From contig CAMOQY010000028.1 of NCBI GenBank assembly GCA_946623295.1, positions 1-11,775 on the forward strand: DNA of 11,775 nucleotides, written 5' to 3'. Positions 1 to 8,246 of this stretch are shown here, in pieces. The position numbers and the translations under genes were made by a program. Origin of the DNA: an uncultured Lachnospiraceae bacterium (lineage in GTDB: Bacteria > Bacillota > Clostridia > Lachnospirales > Lachnospiraceae). Numbering within the stretch: the stretch's first letter is position 1; the number at the start of each line of letters is the position of its first letter. The notes under the pieces are model-generated. The model was not told where the DNA came from. It ran no database searches and saw nothing but the letters and a program-made list of their open reading frames with translations.

Positions 1-2050
1 TGGTCTGCATCTTTGCGATCTCGGGATAGGTGACAGCCAGACGGCAGCCGCGGTGTCCCATCATAGGGTTGAACTCGTGCAGCGAAGCGATGATGCTCTT
101 GATCTGCTCGACAGTCTTGCCCTGGGCGTCAGCCAGCTTCTGGATGTCGGCCTCGTCGGTAGGCAGGAACTCATGCAGAGGCGGATCCAGGAAACGGATA
201 GTGACGGGGCAGCCCTCGAGAGCCTCATAGAGCTCCTCAAAGTCACCCTGCTGATAAGGCAGGATCTTCTCCAGCGCGGCCTCGCGCTCTTCCTTTGTAT
301 CCGAGCAGATCATCTCGCGGAATGCAGCGATACGGGTCTCCTCAAAGAACATGTGCTCTGTACGGCAAAGTCCGATGCCTTCGGCGCCGAGCTCGCGGGC
401 CTTCTTAGCGTCGGCAGGAGTATCGGCGTTGGTGCGGACTCTGAGCTGACGATACTTGTCTGCCCAGCCCATAACACGTCCGAACTCGCCTGCGATGGTA
501 GCGTCAACAGTCTTGATGGCGCCCTTGTAGATGTTGCCGGTGGTGCCGTCGATGGAGATCCAGTCGCCCTCGGTAAAGGTCTCGCCCTTGAGGGTGAATT
601 TCTTGTTCTCCTCATCCATGTTGATGTCGCCGCAGCCGGATACGCAGCACTTGCCCATGCCGCGGGCTACGACGGCAGCGTGGCTGGTCATACCGCCGCG
701 CACGGTCAGGATACCCTGGGAAGCCTTCATACCGGTGATGTCCTCAGGAGAGGTCTCCAGACGCACGAGGACGACCTTCTCGCCGCGTGCTTTCCACTCC
801 TCAGCGTCAGCGGCGGTAAAGACTACCTTGCCGCATGCGGCGCCGGGGCTGGCTCCGAGGCCCTTGCCCAGAGGCGTAGCAGCCTTGAGGGCGGCAGCGT
901 CGAACTGGGGATGAAGAAGGGTGTCGAGGTTACGGGGATCGATCATCAGGACAGCTTCCTGCTCGGTCTTCATGCCCTCGTCCACGAGATCGCAGGCGAT
1001 CTTGAGAGCAGCCTGAGCGGTACGCTTGCCGTTGCGGCACTGCAGCATGTACAGCTTGCGGTTCTCAACGGTAAACTCCATATCCTGCATGTCATGATAA
1101 TGCTTTTCAAGAGTGTCGCATACCTGGATGAACTCCTTGTATGCTTCGGGGAATTCCTGCTCCATCTGAGCGATGGGCATGGGAGTGCGTACGCCGGCGA
1201 CGACGTCCTCGCCCTGGGCGTTCTTGAGGAACTCGCCCATGAGCTTCTTCTCGCCGGTAGCGGGATCACGGGTAAAGGCAACGCCGGTACCGGACTCGTT
1301 GTTCAGGTTTCCGAATACCATGGGCATTACGTTTACTGCGGTACCCCAGCTGTAAGGGATGTCGTTGTCGCGGCGGTATACGTTTGCGCGGGGGTTGTCC
1401 CAGCTGCGGAAAACTGCCTCGATGGCCAGCTTGAGCTGAGTGACGGGATCCGAAGGGAAGTCCTCGCCAAGCTGTTTCTTATACTCGGCCTTGAACTCCT
1501 CAGCCAGCTCCTTTAGATCGTCGGCGCCGAGCTCGATGTCAAGCTTTACGCCCTTTCTCTCCTTCATCTCATCGATGAGGGTCTCGAAATATTTCTTGCC
1601 GACTCCCATGACGACGTCCGAGAACATCTGGATGAAGCGGCGATAGGAATCGTAGACAAAGCGTCTGAAAGCGGGATCGGGGTTGCCGGCTATCATGGCA
1701 GCTACCACGTCGTCGTTCAGACCCAGATTAAGGATGGTGTCCATCATGCCGGGCATGGATGCGCGGGCGCCGGAACGGACGGAAACAAGCAGCGGATTGG
1801 TCAGATCGCCGAACTTCTTGCCGTTGATCTCTTCCATCCTGGCTACATATTCCATTACCTGGCCCATGATCTCATCGTTGATATGACGGCCGTCCTCATA
1901 GTACTGCGTGCAGGCCTCGGTGGTGACGGTAAAACCCTGGGGAACGGGAAGACCGATCTTGGTCATCTCTGCCAGGTTTGCACCCTTTCCGCCGAGGAGA
2001 TTACGCATGGTGGCGTTACCTTCTGAGAAAAGATAAACCCATTTGTTCAT
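1..2050 (-). CDS. ppdK: Pyruvate,phosphate dikinase, 3' end cut off by the window edge
   Basis: Cytosolic enzyme that interconverts pyruvate + ATP + Pi and PEP + AMP + PPi; in anaerobes it often runs in glycolysis in place of, or beside, pyruvate kinase. 683 codons are visible, against about 875 residues in the family, so roughly the last 190 residues (rest of the PEP/pyruvate barrel) lie outside the window. The N-terminal ATP-grasp part (about residues 1-340) includes RNLLGGKGANLAEM and SVRSGARASMPGMMDT. The phosphohistidine swivel domain has GGMTSHAAVVARGMG with catalytic His457 (His455 in the Clostridium symbiosum enzyme) and, two residues before it, Thr455, the position modified by PPDK regulatory proteins in plants and bacteria. 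The C-terminal barrel starts with GIGLCRTEHMFF and DPPLHEF. Start chosen at 2050 because AGGAGG lies 7 bases upstream. No frameshift seen. It appears to be transcribed alone from its own promoter. Confidence 0.97.
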   Translation of the reverse strand, partial: MNKWVYLFSEGNATMRNLLGGKGANLAEMTKIGLPVPQGFTVTTEACTQYYEDGRHINDEIMGQVMEYVARMEEINGKKFGDLTNPLLVSVRSGARASMPGMMDTILNLGLNDDVVAAMIAGNPDPAFRRFVYDSYRRFIQMFSDVVMGVGKKYFETLIDEMKERKGVKLDIELGADDLKELAEEFKAEYKKQLGEDFPSDPVTQLKLAIEAVFRSWDNPRANVYRRDNDIPYSWGTAVNVMPMVFGNLNNESGTGVAFTRDPATGEKKLMGEFLKNAQGEDVVAGVRTPMPIAQMEQEFPEAYKEFIQVCDTLEKHYHDMQDMEFTVENRKLYMLQCRNGKRTAQAALKIACDLVDEGMKTEQEAVLMIDPRNLDTLLHPQFDAAALKAATPLGKGLGASPGAACGKVVFTAADAEEWKARGEKVVLVRLETSPEDITGMKASQGILTVRGGMTSHAAVVARGMGKCCVSGCGDINMDEENKKFTLKGETFTEGDWISIDGTTGNIYKGAIKTVDATIAGEFGRVMGWADKYRQLRVRTNADTPADAKKARELGAEGIGLCRTEHMFFEETRIAAFREMICSDTKEEREAALEKILPYQQGDFEELYEALEGCPVTIRFLDPPLHEFLPTDEADIQKLADAQGKTVEQIKSIIASLHEFNPMMGHRGCRLAVTYPEIAKMQT

Positions 2051-2057
2051 GTTTTTT

Positions 2058-2063
2058 CCTCCT
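2058..2063 (-). promoter_or_regulatory. Ribosome binding site of ppdK
   Basis: A perfect AGGAGG on the minus strand, 7 bases before the ATG at 2050. It fixes the ppdK start. Confidence 0.85.
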
Positions 2064-2101
2064 GAGAAATATATACAAAGATACTTTTTTACCAATCGCG
2101 G

Positions 2102-2131
2102 ATTATATCACAGCACGTATAGTTTTGTCTA
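2102..2131 (-). promoter_or_regulatory. Sigma-A-type promoter of ppdK
   Basis: Reading the minus strand: TAGACA (2126-2131), an 18-base spacer, then a perfect TATAAT (2102-2107) preceded by TGA, which makes an extended -10 element. Transcription would begin near 2095 and give a leader of about 45 bases. The promoter lies in the 99-base gap behind the permease gene. No clear hairpin plus T-run precedes it, so some read-through from the ABC unit into ppdK remains possible. Confidence 0.7.
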
Positions 2132-2149
2132 TGTAAAAATACTGAATAA

Positions 2150-5100
2150 TCAGGCCATATCGGACAGTTTGAGCCGCTTTATCTTTCTGGTCGCGATAAA
2201 GTATATCACTCCGCTGTAAAGGGCGGTCATTGCCGCGGCAATGAGCAGCATCAGCGGGTTGACGCCATAGTAATGCTCTACGCTCGGCTGTCTGAGTATG
2301 TATAGTATCAGCATGGTGATCAGATGCCCGGCGGCAAGTCCGAGCACCGTTCCGACCGCGGTCGTCGCAAGGCCCTCGCGAAGGATATAGTTTATGGTCT
2401 CGCGCGTGGTGAAGCCGTTGATGCGCATGACCGTCAACTCCTTTTTCTTGGTGGCAAGGTGCATGTTTACTATATTGAGCAGAACGAAAACTGCCATGAG
2501 CGCGGCTGCGAGGAACAGAAGGGCTATAACGCCGTCTATGGAGGTATTTGCCGAAGTGTACGTATTTCTGAGATCGCTGCTCGCCTCGATCTTGTCAAAG
2601 CCTTCCACGCCGCCAAAAGCGTCCTCAAGCTCTGCCCTGCCATCCGCGCTGCTCACGATAAAGGCATTCGGAGCATAGCTGCTGCCGAAAGCCATCTCAT
2701 ACGCGGCCGGCGACATGTACGCCATGCTCCCGATATAGTTTTTCACTATGCCGGTCACGTACAGGGTGTGCGGCTTCATCTCCGGATCGATCAGCACTAC
2801 AGTATCTGCTTTTTCGATGCCGTAGGATCTGGAAAATGCCTCTGTCACCGTTATACCCATATCGGGCAGGGTGAAATCATCGCCGCTTGCGCTGTCGTTC
2901 ATGCCGATCAGCCCGAGGCTGTTATCGGCGGGGCAGAAAAGCTGCACTCCCGCGTTTGTTTTGCCGATCTTCATCACGCAGCTGCAGATATACGCCTGCG
3001 TATGGACGGCATTTCTCTCGTCGAGAATATCGCGGATCTCCTCTCCCGCGCCGCTGCCGCTGTCATAGTAGACCACGTAGTCGTACCTGCTCATCTCCGT
3101 GAACTGTCTGTTGATCCCCTCCGATACGTTATTCCTCGTGCTCAGGCCTATCGTAAGCAGAGTGCAGCAGCCGGTGACACTGACCACGGTCACGATCACG
3201 CGCTTCATATCGGCTTTCATATTGCGGCGGATCAGACGCGAATACAGGGAGCCGCCCTGTTTTGAGGACGCGCGGCGGCCGGAGGCTGTCTTCGGCATTT
3301 CCGGCTGCAGCAGGGCTCTCGCGCTCTCGCGTACCAGACTTCTGCATGAAAGCAGCACCACCGCAAAGGCCATCACAAGACCCAGTATCACGACTATCGC
3401 TTCCAGTCTCCAGTCGATGATCGCCCGGATCGAGTCGACGATAAAAAAGTTGCACTGCATCGCAAGTACGGATCTCTGAACGATCAGGAAGCCTGCAAGA
3501 GTCCCGGCGAGCATGCCGCAGGCCGTGGATGCAAGTCCGAAAAGCAGGTATTTCTTATATATTTCCCGGCGGAAGAAACCGAGCGCCTTCTGTGTCCCGA
3601 TGTATTTGCGGTCTTCGCTCACCAGACGGCTTATCGTGGTAAAGATAACGAGCGCTGCTATGAGCACGAACAGCAGGGAAAACGTCATGCCGAGGTTGAA
3701 AAGATTGTCCGCGTTTATCACCGTGCTGTTATAGCTGAGATTGCCGGAAATATCATAGACGTAGACGTAGTCCTCCGGCAGATCATCGCGCAGCCCGAGC
3801 CCTTTTTCATACTCCGAGAGCGCTTCGCTGTACTCGGCCTCGCCCTCAAGATATTTCGTCCGGCCCTCGTCATACTGGCGCAGACCGTCCTCATAGGCTT
3901 TCTTTCCGTCGGCGTACGCGCTCAGACCCTCGTCGTACTTGTCTTTTCCTTTTGCGTATTCCTCTTCGCCGGCATTGTACTGATCTACGGCTCTGTCAAG
4001 CTCGCTGCTGGCCGAGGAGTACTGCTCAAGCCCGTCGAGATACTCTTTATGGCCGCGGTCCCATTCCTGCAGTTTGTCATAAAGCGCGCTGTATTCCGAG
4101 GAGAGCGTGTCATAGACAGGGAGCTCCTTTGCCGCGGCTATGATAAGATCTGCCACAGGGCCCTCGGGCGTCACGGAAAGCAGCATCTGCGCGCCTATGT
4201 CCACCATGTCGCTGCACGAGAGCTTTACCGGTATGGTCACAAGATTTGTAAGGCGGATATCCGTCGCGGTCAGTTCGGGATCATCCACGTCAAAAAAGTA
4301 ATTTGGCTCCGCCCATTTGATCAGGTCGATCAGATCGCTGCCGACGTAGCTGCTAAGAGCGGACTTGAACAGGGAGCGTATCAGACTCTGGTAGAACTGC
4401 AGCGACAGGTACTCAGACTGCAGCTCCGAGCGCATATCGCTCAGCGTGTCGGCGCTTACCTGCGTATCACCGCCGTTGTAGCGCTCAAGCAGCTCCACGT
4501 ATTCGGAGTGGCGGCGGTCCCACGCGCGCATATCTCCGGTAAAGGATTCATATATCTCGTCTACCGACCTGTACTCTTCTGTTCCCTTGATGTACTGCGC
4601 GAGCTGTTCGATCAGGCCGGCGCCTGTGACGCCGCTTACAAGAGGGCGCGCGCCGTCTATCGTCTCATCGAGAGTGCTCTTCATATGCAGGGTGAGGCCC
4701 TCGGCTATCTCATAGTCGAGCGCGCTCAGGGATGCTTTGCTGATATCCGCCTCTTTTGGAGAAGTGATCCAATTGATCCCGTCCGTGTATTCATCGCCGG
4801 CGTATTGTCTTAGGGCGTCGCGGATCGCCGCTGTAATTTTGAGTTCTTTCTCCTCGATCTCCCTGTAGGACTCACGAAGCTTTTCCGCCGCTTCATCCAG
4901 AGTTTTCCTGCCGGAGGAAAGTTCCTTTTTCCCGGCGTCTATCTTTTCTTTTGCCTGGTCGAGCTGCGGTCTGGCGCTCTCCAGCTCCCCGCGCGCTAAA
5001 TCAAGCTCCGCTTCTCCGCGGATCAGCTCATTTTCCGATTCCTTGAGCTTTTCAGCGGATTCGTCGAGTTTCTCTTTTGATTCGTCAAGCTGTCTGCGGC

Positions 5101-5908
5101 CTTCGTCGAGCTGGCTCTTCGCGCCGTCCATCTGCTCGTCAAAGGCGCTCAGGACCTGCGCGCTGCCCTCCTGTGAGAGCCGCGCGGCTACGTCCTCAAG
5201 TACCGGGAGCATCCTCGCCGACAGTTCTTTGTATTCCCCGGAAAAACAGCTAAGCCCTTCCGGCTTTTCCGCGGCGACGAGCGCGGCCATATACCGGCCC
5301 GAGAGCGCATCGGCGTCGATCGCTTCCTCACTGACCAGTACGTAGCGGTCCTCGGGAAAAACATTCATGGCGGCGAAATGATCGGGGTGCATCACCTTTG
5401 CCGTGATCCTGAAAGTGCCGCTGCGCAGCACGTCCTCCAGCTGCTCTGAGCTGGCCGCGGCTTTGATGGAGTCTCCGACCGCAAGGCCGTATTTTTCCAT
5501 GAAATCCTTCTCAAGCGCACATTCGTCAGAAGCTGAGGGCAGCTCGCCCTCGAGCACTTCGACACGGTTGATCCGCTGTGTCAGGTTGACGATCTGCACG
5601 TCGCAGCGCGTTCCGGCCGCCACCGCGGAGGCGGGTATGATGTACTCTCCCTCCACGTCGGCTACTCCGTCGGTCTGTCTGATCAGATCCAGATCCTCCT
5701 CTGAAAGAAGGAGCGAGGATACTACCTGAAAATCGCGGAAACCGGTGCGTGAATAATAATCCGCCAGCGCGTCTCTTATCGCGCCCGAAGCAAAGTTCAG
5801 GCCCGTAAAGCTGGCGAGACTCATCATCCCTATGATCACGATAGAAAGAAAAGAAATCTTTCTCTTTGATATATTTTTAAGCGAATCCTTAAAGCTTGTT
5901 TTTTTCAT
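2150..5908 (-). CDS. Large FtsX/MacB-type ABC transporter permease with coiled-coil stalk insert
   Basis: Membrane subunit of an ABC system; its ATPase is the adjacent upstream gene. The 1252 residues show a 1+3+1+3 helix plan: helix 1 at about 18-42, helices 2-4 at about 740-760, 785-810 and 835-856 with the first FtsX domain (coupling segment IGTQKALGFFRREIYKKY), helix 5 at about 902-922, then a second extracytoplasmic domain (about 925-1120), and helices 6-8 at about 1125-1150, 1176-1205 and 1217-1239 with the second FtsX domain (KKKELTVMRINGFTTRE). This amounts to a whole pseudo-dimer in one chain. Residues 43-240 resemble a MacB-type core. The 240-735 stretch is an insert: leucine heptads (267-351), domain A (365-477), domain B (517-630) and tyrosine/glycine heptads (644-703). 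Start chosen at 5908, with CGGAG 5 bases upstream; an in-frame ATG at 5977 would overlap the ATPase gene and adds a non-membrane leader. Substrate unknown; a mechanotransmission role like FtsEX or MacB is possible. Confidence 0.93.
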   Translation of the reverse strand: MKKTSFKDSLKNISKRKISFLSIVIIGMMSLASFTGLNFASGAIRDALADYYSRTGFRDFQVVSSLLLSEEDLDLIRQTDGVADVEGEYIIPASAVAAGTRCDVQIVNLTQRINRVEVLEGELPSASDECALEKDFMEKYGLAVGDSIKAAASSEQLEDVLRSGTFRITAKVMHPDHFAAMNVFPEDRYVLVSEEAIDADALSGRYMAALVAAEKPEGLSCFSGEYKELSARMLPVLEDVAARLSQEGSAQVLSAFDEQMDGAKSQLDEGRRQLDESKEKLDESAEKLKESENELIRGEAELDLARGELESARPQLDQAKEKIDAGKKELSSGRKTLDEAAEKLRESYREIEEKELKITAAIRDALRQYAGDEYTDGINWITSPKEADISKASLSALDYEIAEGLTLHMKSTLDETIDGARPLVSGVTGAGLIEQLAQYIKGTEEYRSVDEIYESFTGDMRAWDRRHSEYVELLERYNGGDTQVSADTLSDMRSELQSEYLSLQFYQSLIRSLFKSALSSYVGSDLIDLIKWAEPNYFFDVDDPELTATDIRLTNLVTIPVKLSCSDMVDIGAQMLLSVTPEGPVADLIIAAAKELPVYDTLSSEYSALYDKLQEWDRGHKEYLDGLEQYSSASSELDRAVDQYNAGEEEYAKGKDKYDEGLSAYADGKKAYEDGLRQYDEGRTKYLEGEAEYSEALSEYEKGLGLRDDLPEDYVYVYDISGNLSYNSTVINADNLFNLGMTFSLLFVLIAALVIFTTISRLVSEDRKYIGTQKALGFFRREIYKKYLLFGLASTACGMLAGTLAGFLIVQRSVLAMQCNFFIVDSIRAIIDWRLEAIVVILGLVMAFAVVLLSCRSLVRESARALLQPEMPKTASGRRASSKQGGSLYSRLIRRNMKADMKRVIVTVVSVTGCCTLLTIGLSTRNNVSEGINRQFTEMSRYDYVVYYDSGSGAGEEIRDILDERNAVHTQAYICSCVMKIGKTNAGVQLFCPADNSLGLIGMNDSASGDDFTLPDMGITVTEAFSRSYGIEKADTVVLIDPEMKPHTLYVTGIVKNYIGSMAYMSPAAYEMAFGSSYAPNAFIVSSADGRAELEDAFGGVEGFDKIEASSDLRNTYTSANTSIDGVIALLFLAAALMAVFVLLNIVNMHLATKKKELTVMRINGFTTRETINYILREGLATTAVGTVLGLAAGHLITMLILYILRQPSVEHYYGVNPLMLLIAAAMTALYSGVIYFIATRKIKRLKLSDMA
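3800..3979 (-). repeat. Tyrosine/glycine heptad array in the permease (arm 2)
   Basis: Protein-level repeat. Tyr recurs exactly every seven residues at 644, 651, 658, 665, 672, 679, 686, 693 and 700. Gly sits three residues after each of these (647 to 689 and 703; Ala at 696). The unit reads roughly Y-x-x-G-x-x-x and is rich in Asp, Glu and Lys, as expected of a long extracytoplasmic helix with a continuous tyrosine stripe. Similar YxxG heptads occur in other large Gram-positive permeases and in YhgE/Pip-type proteins. Confidence 0.9.
4019..4360 (-). repeat. Stalk-tip domain B, second copy of an internal duplication
   Basis: Permease residues 517-630. It aligns with residues 365-477 with a single one-residue indel. 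Shared landmarks are AL..Y.G (517-523), Trp532, the WDR.H.EY motif (616-623), then L..E and Tyr630. It sits between the linker helix and the tyrosine/glycine heptad arm. I do not recognise the domain family. Confidence 0.75.
4478..4816 (-). repeat. Stalk-tip domain A, first copy of an internal duplication
   Basis: Permease residues 365-477, directly after the leucine heptad arm. Landmarks are AL..Y.G (365-371), Trp380, WDRRHSEY (463-470) and Tyr477. Hand alignment to residues 517-630 gives about 30 identities in about 115 positions. About 40 mostly helical residues (478-516) link it to copy B. Confidence 0.75.
4856..5110 (-). repeat. Leucine heptad array in the permease (arm 1)
   Basis: Protein-level repeat. 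Leu or Ile falls at every seventh residue, 13 times in a row: 267, 274, 281, 288, 295, 302, 309, 316, 323 (Ile), 330, 337, 344 and 351 (Ile). The unit is roughly L-D-E-G/S-x-x-x with many Lys, Arg and Glu. This predicts a straight helix of about 85 residues (around 13 nm) reaching away from the membrane and able to pair with arm 2. Confidence 0.9.
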
Positions 5909-5954
5909 GTTATCTCCGTAGAGGTTTTTCAGACGGATTTTGATACCGCAAGTC

Positions 5955-7172
<1,218 letters not shown>

Positions 7173-7204
7173 TCTTTGGGATACCTCTCGTGATTATTTA
7201 CATA

Positions 7205-7235
7205 GTGCACCCGGGACCGATACGGCCCCGGGCAC
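7205..7235 (-). terminator. GC-rich hairpin between mscS and the GAF-ABC gene
   Basis: Arms at 7205-7218 and 7224-7235 around a 5-base loop (7219-7223). On the minus strand it forms about 12 pairs including one G-U wobble, with a 2-base bulge. In the opposite orientation that wobble is an A-C mismatch, so the hairpin favours minus-strand RNA. It starts 25 bases past the mscS stop codon and 33 bases before the next start codon. No proper U-run follows, so it is at best a weak or partial terminator, or an RNA-stabilising stem that separates expression of mscS from the ABC unit. Confidence 0.45.
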
Positions 7236-7259
7236 GTAAAGCAGCGCGTATCAGCGCCG

Positions 7260-8075
7260 TCAGGCTTTCTTTTCCTGAATGTGTACATCCACCTGCTGGT
7301 GAGGCATTGCGATACCGGCAGCTTCAAGAGCGGTCTTTGACTGCTCCAGAACGTCAAAGAATACGTCCCAGTAATCTCCGCTTCTGACCCAGCCGCGGCA
7401 GGTAAGCTCGACAGTGCCGCCGCTCTGGGTGCAGACACGCACCATGGGAGCGGGATCGGCAAGGACCTTCTCGTGACGCGAAAGGACTTCGGTCAGGAGC
7501 TGCTTTGCTTTTTCAAAATCACTGCCGTAGGCGATCGCAAAGGTATGATCCACACGGCGGATATCCTTCTCGGAGTAGTTTACGATATTGCTCGTGGAGG
7601 CGGTGCCGTTGGGCACGTAGACGACGCGGTTGTCCACGGTCACGAGCTTTGTGGCGCAGAGGTTGATCTCCTCGACCGTGCCGGTGTATCCGGCGACCTC
7701 GATAAAATCGTCCACCTTGAAGGGCTTGGTGACGATGAGCAGAACGCCGCCCGCGACGTTTCCGAGAGCGCCGTTTACGGCCAGGCCGACGGCGACGCCG
7801 AGCGAAGCGATCAGAGCAGCCACGCCGCTGGTATCAATGCCGAGATATCCGACCAGGGCGAGAGCTACGAGGATCTTTACCAGGATCCTGCCGCCCGACA
7901 CGAGAAGCCTTCCGAGGGTCTTGTCGAGTTTATCGGACTTTTCAGCTTTCTTTTTGAGCTTTTTGAAGATCGCGTTGATGATACGGAATGCTATCCACAT
8001 CACGATAAGTGCAATCAGGATCTTGACTCCGGAACTCGCGAGCCAGTTTACAATGTTCTTTAATATCTGTTCCAT
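7260..8075 (-). CDS. mscS: Small-conductance mechanosensitive channel, MscS family
   Basis: Inner-membrane channel that opens under membrane tension and releases solutes on hypo-osmotic shock. The 271 residues are close to the compact MscS length (E. coli 286). Helix 1 lies at about 17-37 and helix 2 at about 59-79. Pore helix 3 is at about 84-115, with the glycine/alanine-rich lining GVAVGLAVNGALGNVAGGV followed by KPF. The cytoplasmic beta domain shows VDDFIEV and VPNG (154-157) with SNIVNYS, and the alpha/beta vestibule ends in the family's typical MPHQQVDVHI. Start set at 8075, where AGGAAG lies 5 bases upstream. The ATG at 8150 would add 25 polar residues, lies upstream of the likely promoter -10, and lacks a good ribosome site. 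It is the first gene of the minus-strand run; the GAF-ABC gene follows after 87 bases. Confidence 0.95.
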   Translation of the reverse strand: MEQILKNIVNWLASSGVKILIALIVMWIAFRIINAIFKKLKKKAEKSDKLDKTLGRLLVSGGRILVKILVALALVGYLGIDTSGVAALIASLGVAVGLAVNGALGNVAGGVLLIVTKPFKVDDFIEVAGYTGTVEEINLCATKLVTVDNRVVYVPNGTASTSNIVNYSEKDIRRVDHTFAIAYGSDFEKAKQLLTEVLSRHEKVLADPAPMVRVCTQSGGTVELTCRGWVRSGDYWDVFFDVLEQSKTALEAAGIAMPHQQVDVHIQEKKA

Positions 8076-8113
8076 ATATGCTTCCTTTCCGTCCTGAGAC
8101 ATTTGCTGGGTAA

Positions 8114-8143
8114 ATAATATCATTTTTTGTGTTTGCTTAGCAA
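8114..8143 (-). promoter_or_regulatory. Likely promoter of mscS
   Basis: On the minus strand: TTGCTA (8138-8143, four of six consensus bases), an 18-base spacer, then TATTAT (8114-8119) preceded by TGA, giving an extended -10. The leader would be about 30 bases. The -35 overlaps the palindrome at 8133-8143. Confidence 0.55.
8133..8143. promoter_or_regulatory. 11-bp palindrome, candidate operator
   Basis: TTGCT-T-AGCAA, a perfect inverted repeat around one base. It covers the putative mscS -35 and ends 9 bases before the putative metY -35, so a bound regulator could affect both genes. No regulator gene is in the window, and an 11-bp palindrome can occur by chance. Confidence 0.35.
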
Positions 8144-8152
8144 GTGCCATGA

Positions 8153-8181
8153 TTGCTTTTTATGGGTTTTTCTGCTAAAAT
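8153..8181 (+). promoter_or_regulatory. Likely promoter of the metY-metA operon
   Basis: TTGCTT (8153-8158), a 17-base spacer, then TAAAAT (8176-8181) preceded by TGC, an extended -10. The transcript would begin near 8188, giving a leader of about 59 bases. That is too short for a SAM-I (S-box) or T-box leader, and none of the conserved blocks of those elements is seen. Confidence 0.6.
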
Positions 8182-8234
8182 TCGACTGTCTGTATCATTT
8201 TTCCCGCAGCAGAGGTGCGTCAGTTAGTTTTTCC

Positions 8235-8240
8235 AGGAGG
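8235..8240 (+). promoter_or_regulatory. Ribosome binding site of metY
   Basis: AGGAGG, 6 bases before the ATG at 8247. It decides the start against an in-frame ATG at 8127, which lies upstream of the likely promoter and would add 40 residues unlike the family. Confidence 0.85.
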
Positions 8241-8246
8241 AAGGAT

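Noticed and set aside
53..1516. A 487-codon open frame on the plus strand opposite ppdK
   Set aside because: It lies antisense to a clear, conserved ppdK reading frame, its product resembles no protein family I know, and such long antisense frames are expected from the codon bias of a GC-rich gene.
8076..8150. Upstream start for mscS that adds 25 residues
   Set aside because: The added residues are polar and unlike MscS N-termini, the start lies upstream of the likely -10 element, and the ATG at 8075 has AGGAAG at good spacing.
8200..8230. Possible small attenuator hairpin (CGCA/TGCG followed by a T-run) in the metY leader
   Set aside because: Only about four base pairs form, with no extension, so the stem is too weak to support.
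8127..8246. Upstream start for metY that adds 40 residues
   Set aside because: The extension crosses the likely promoter and has no match to the family, while AGGAGG sits six bases before the ATG at 8247.
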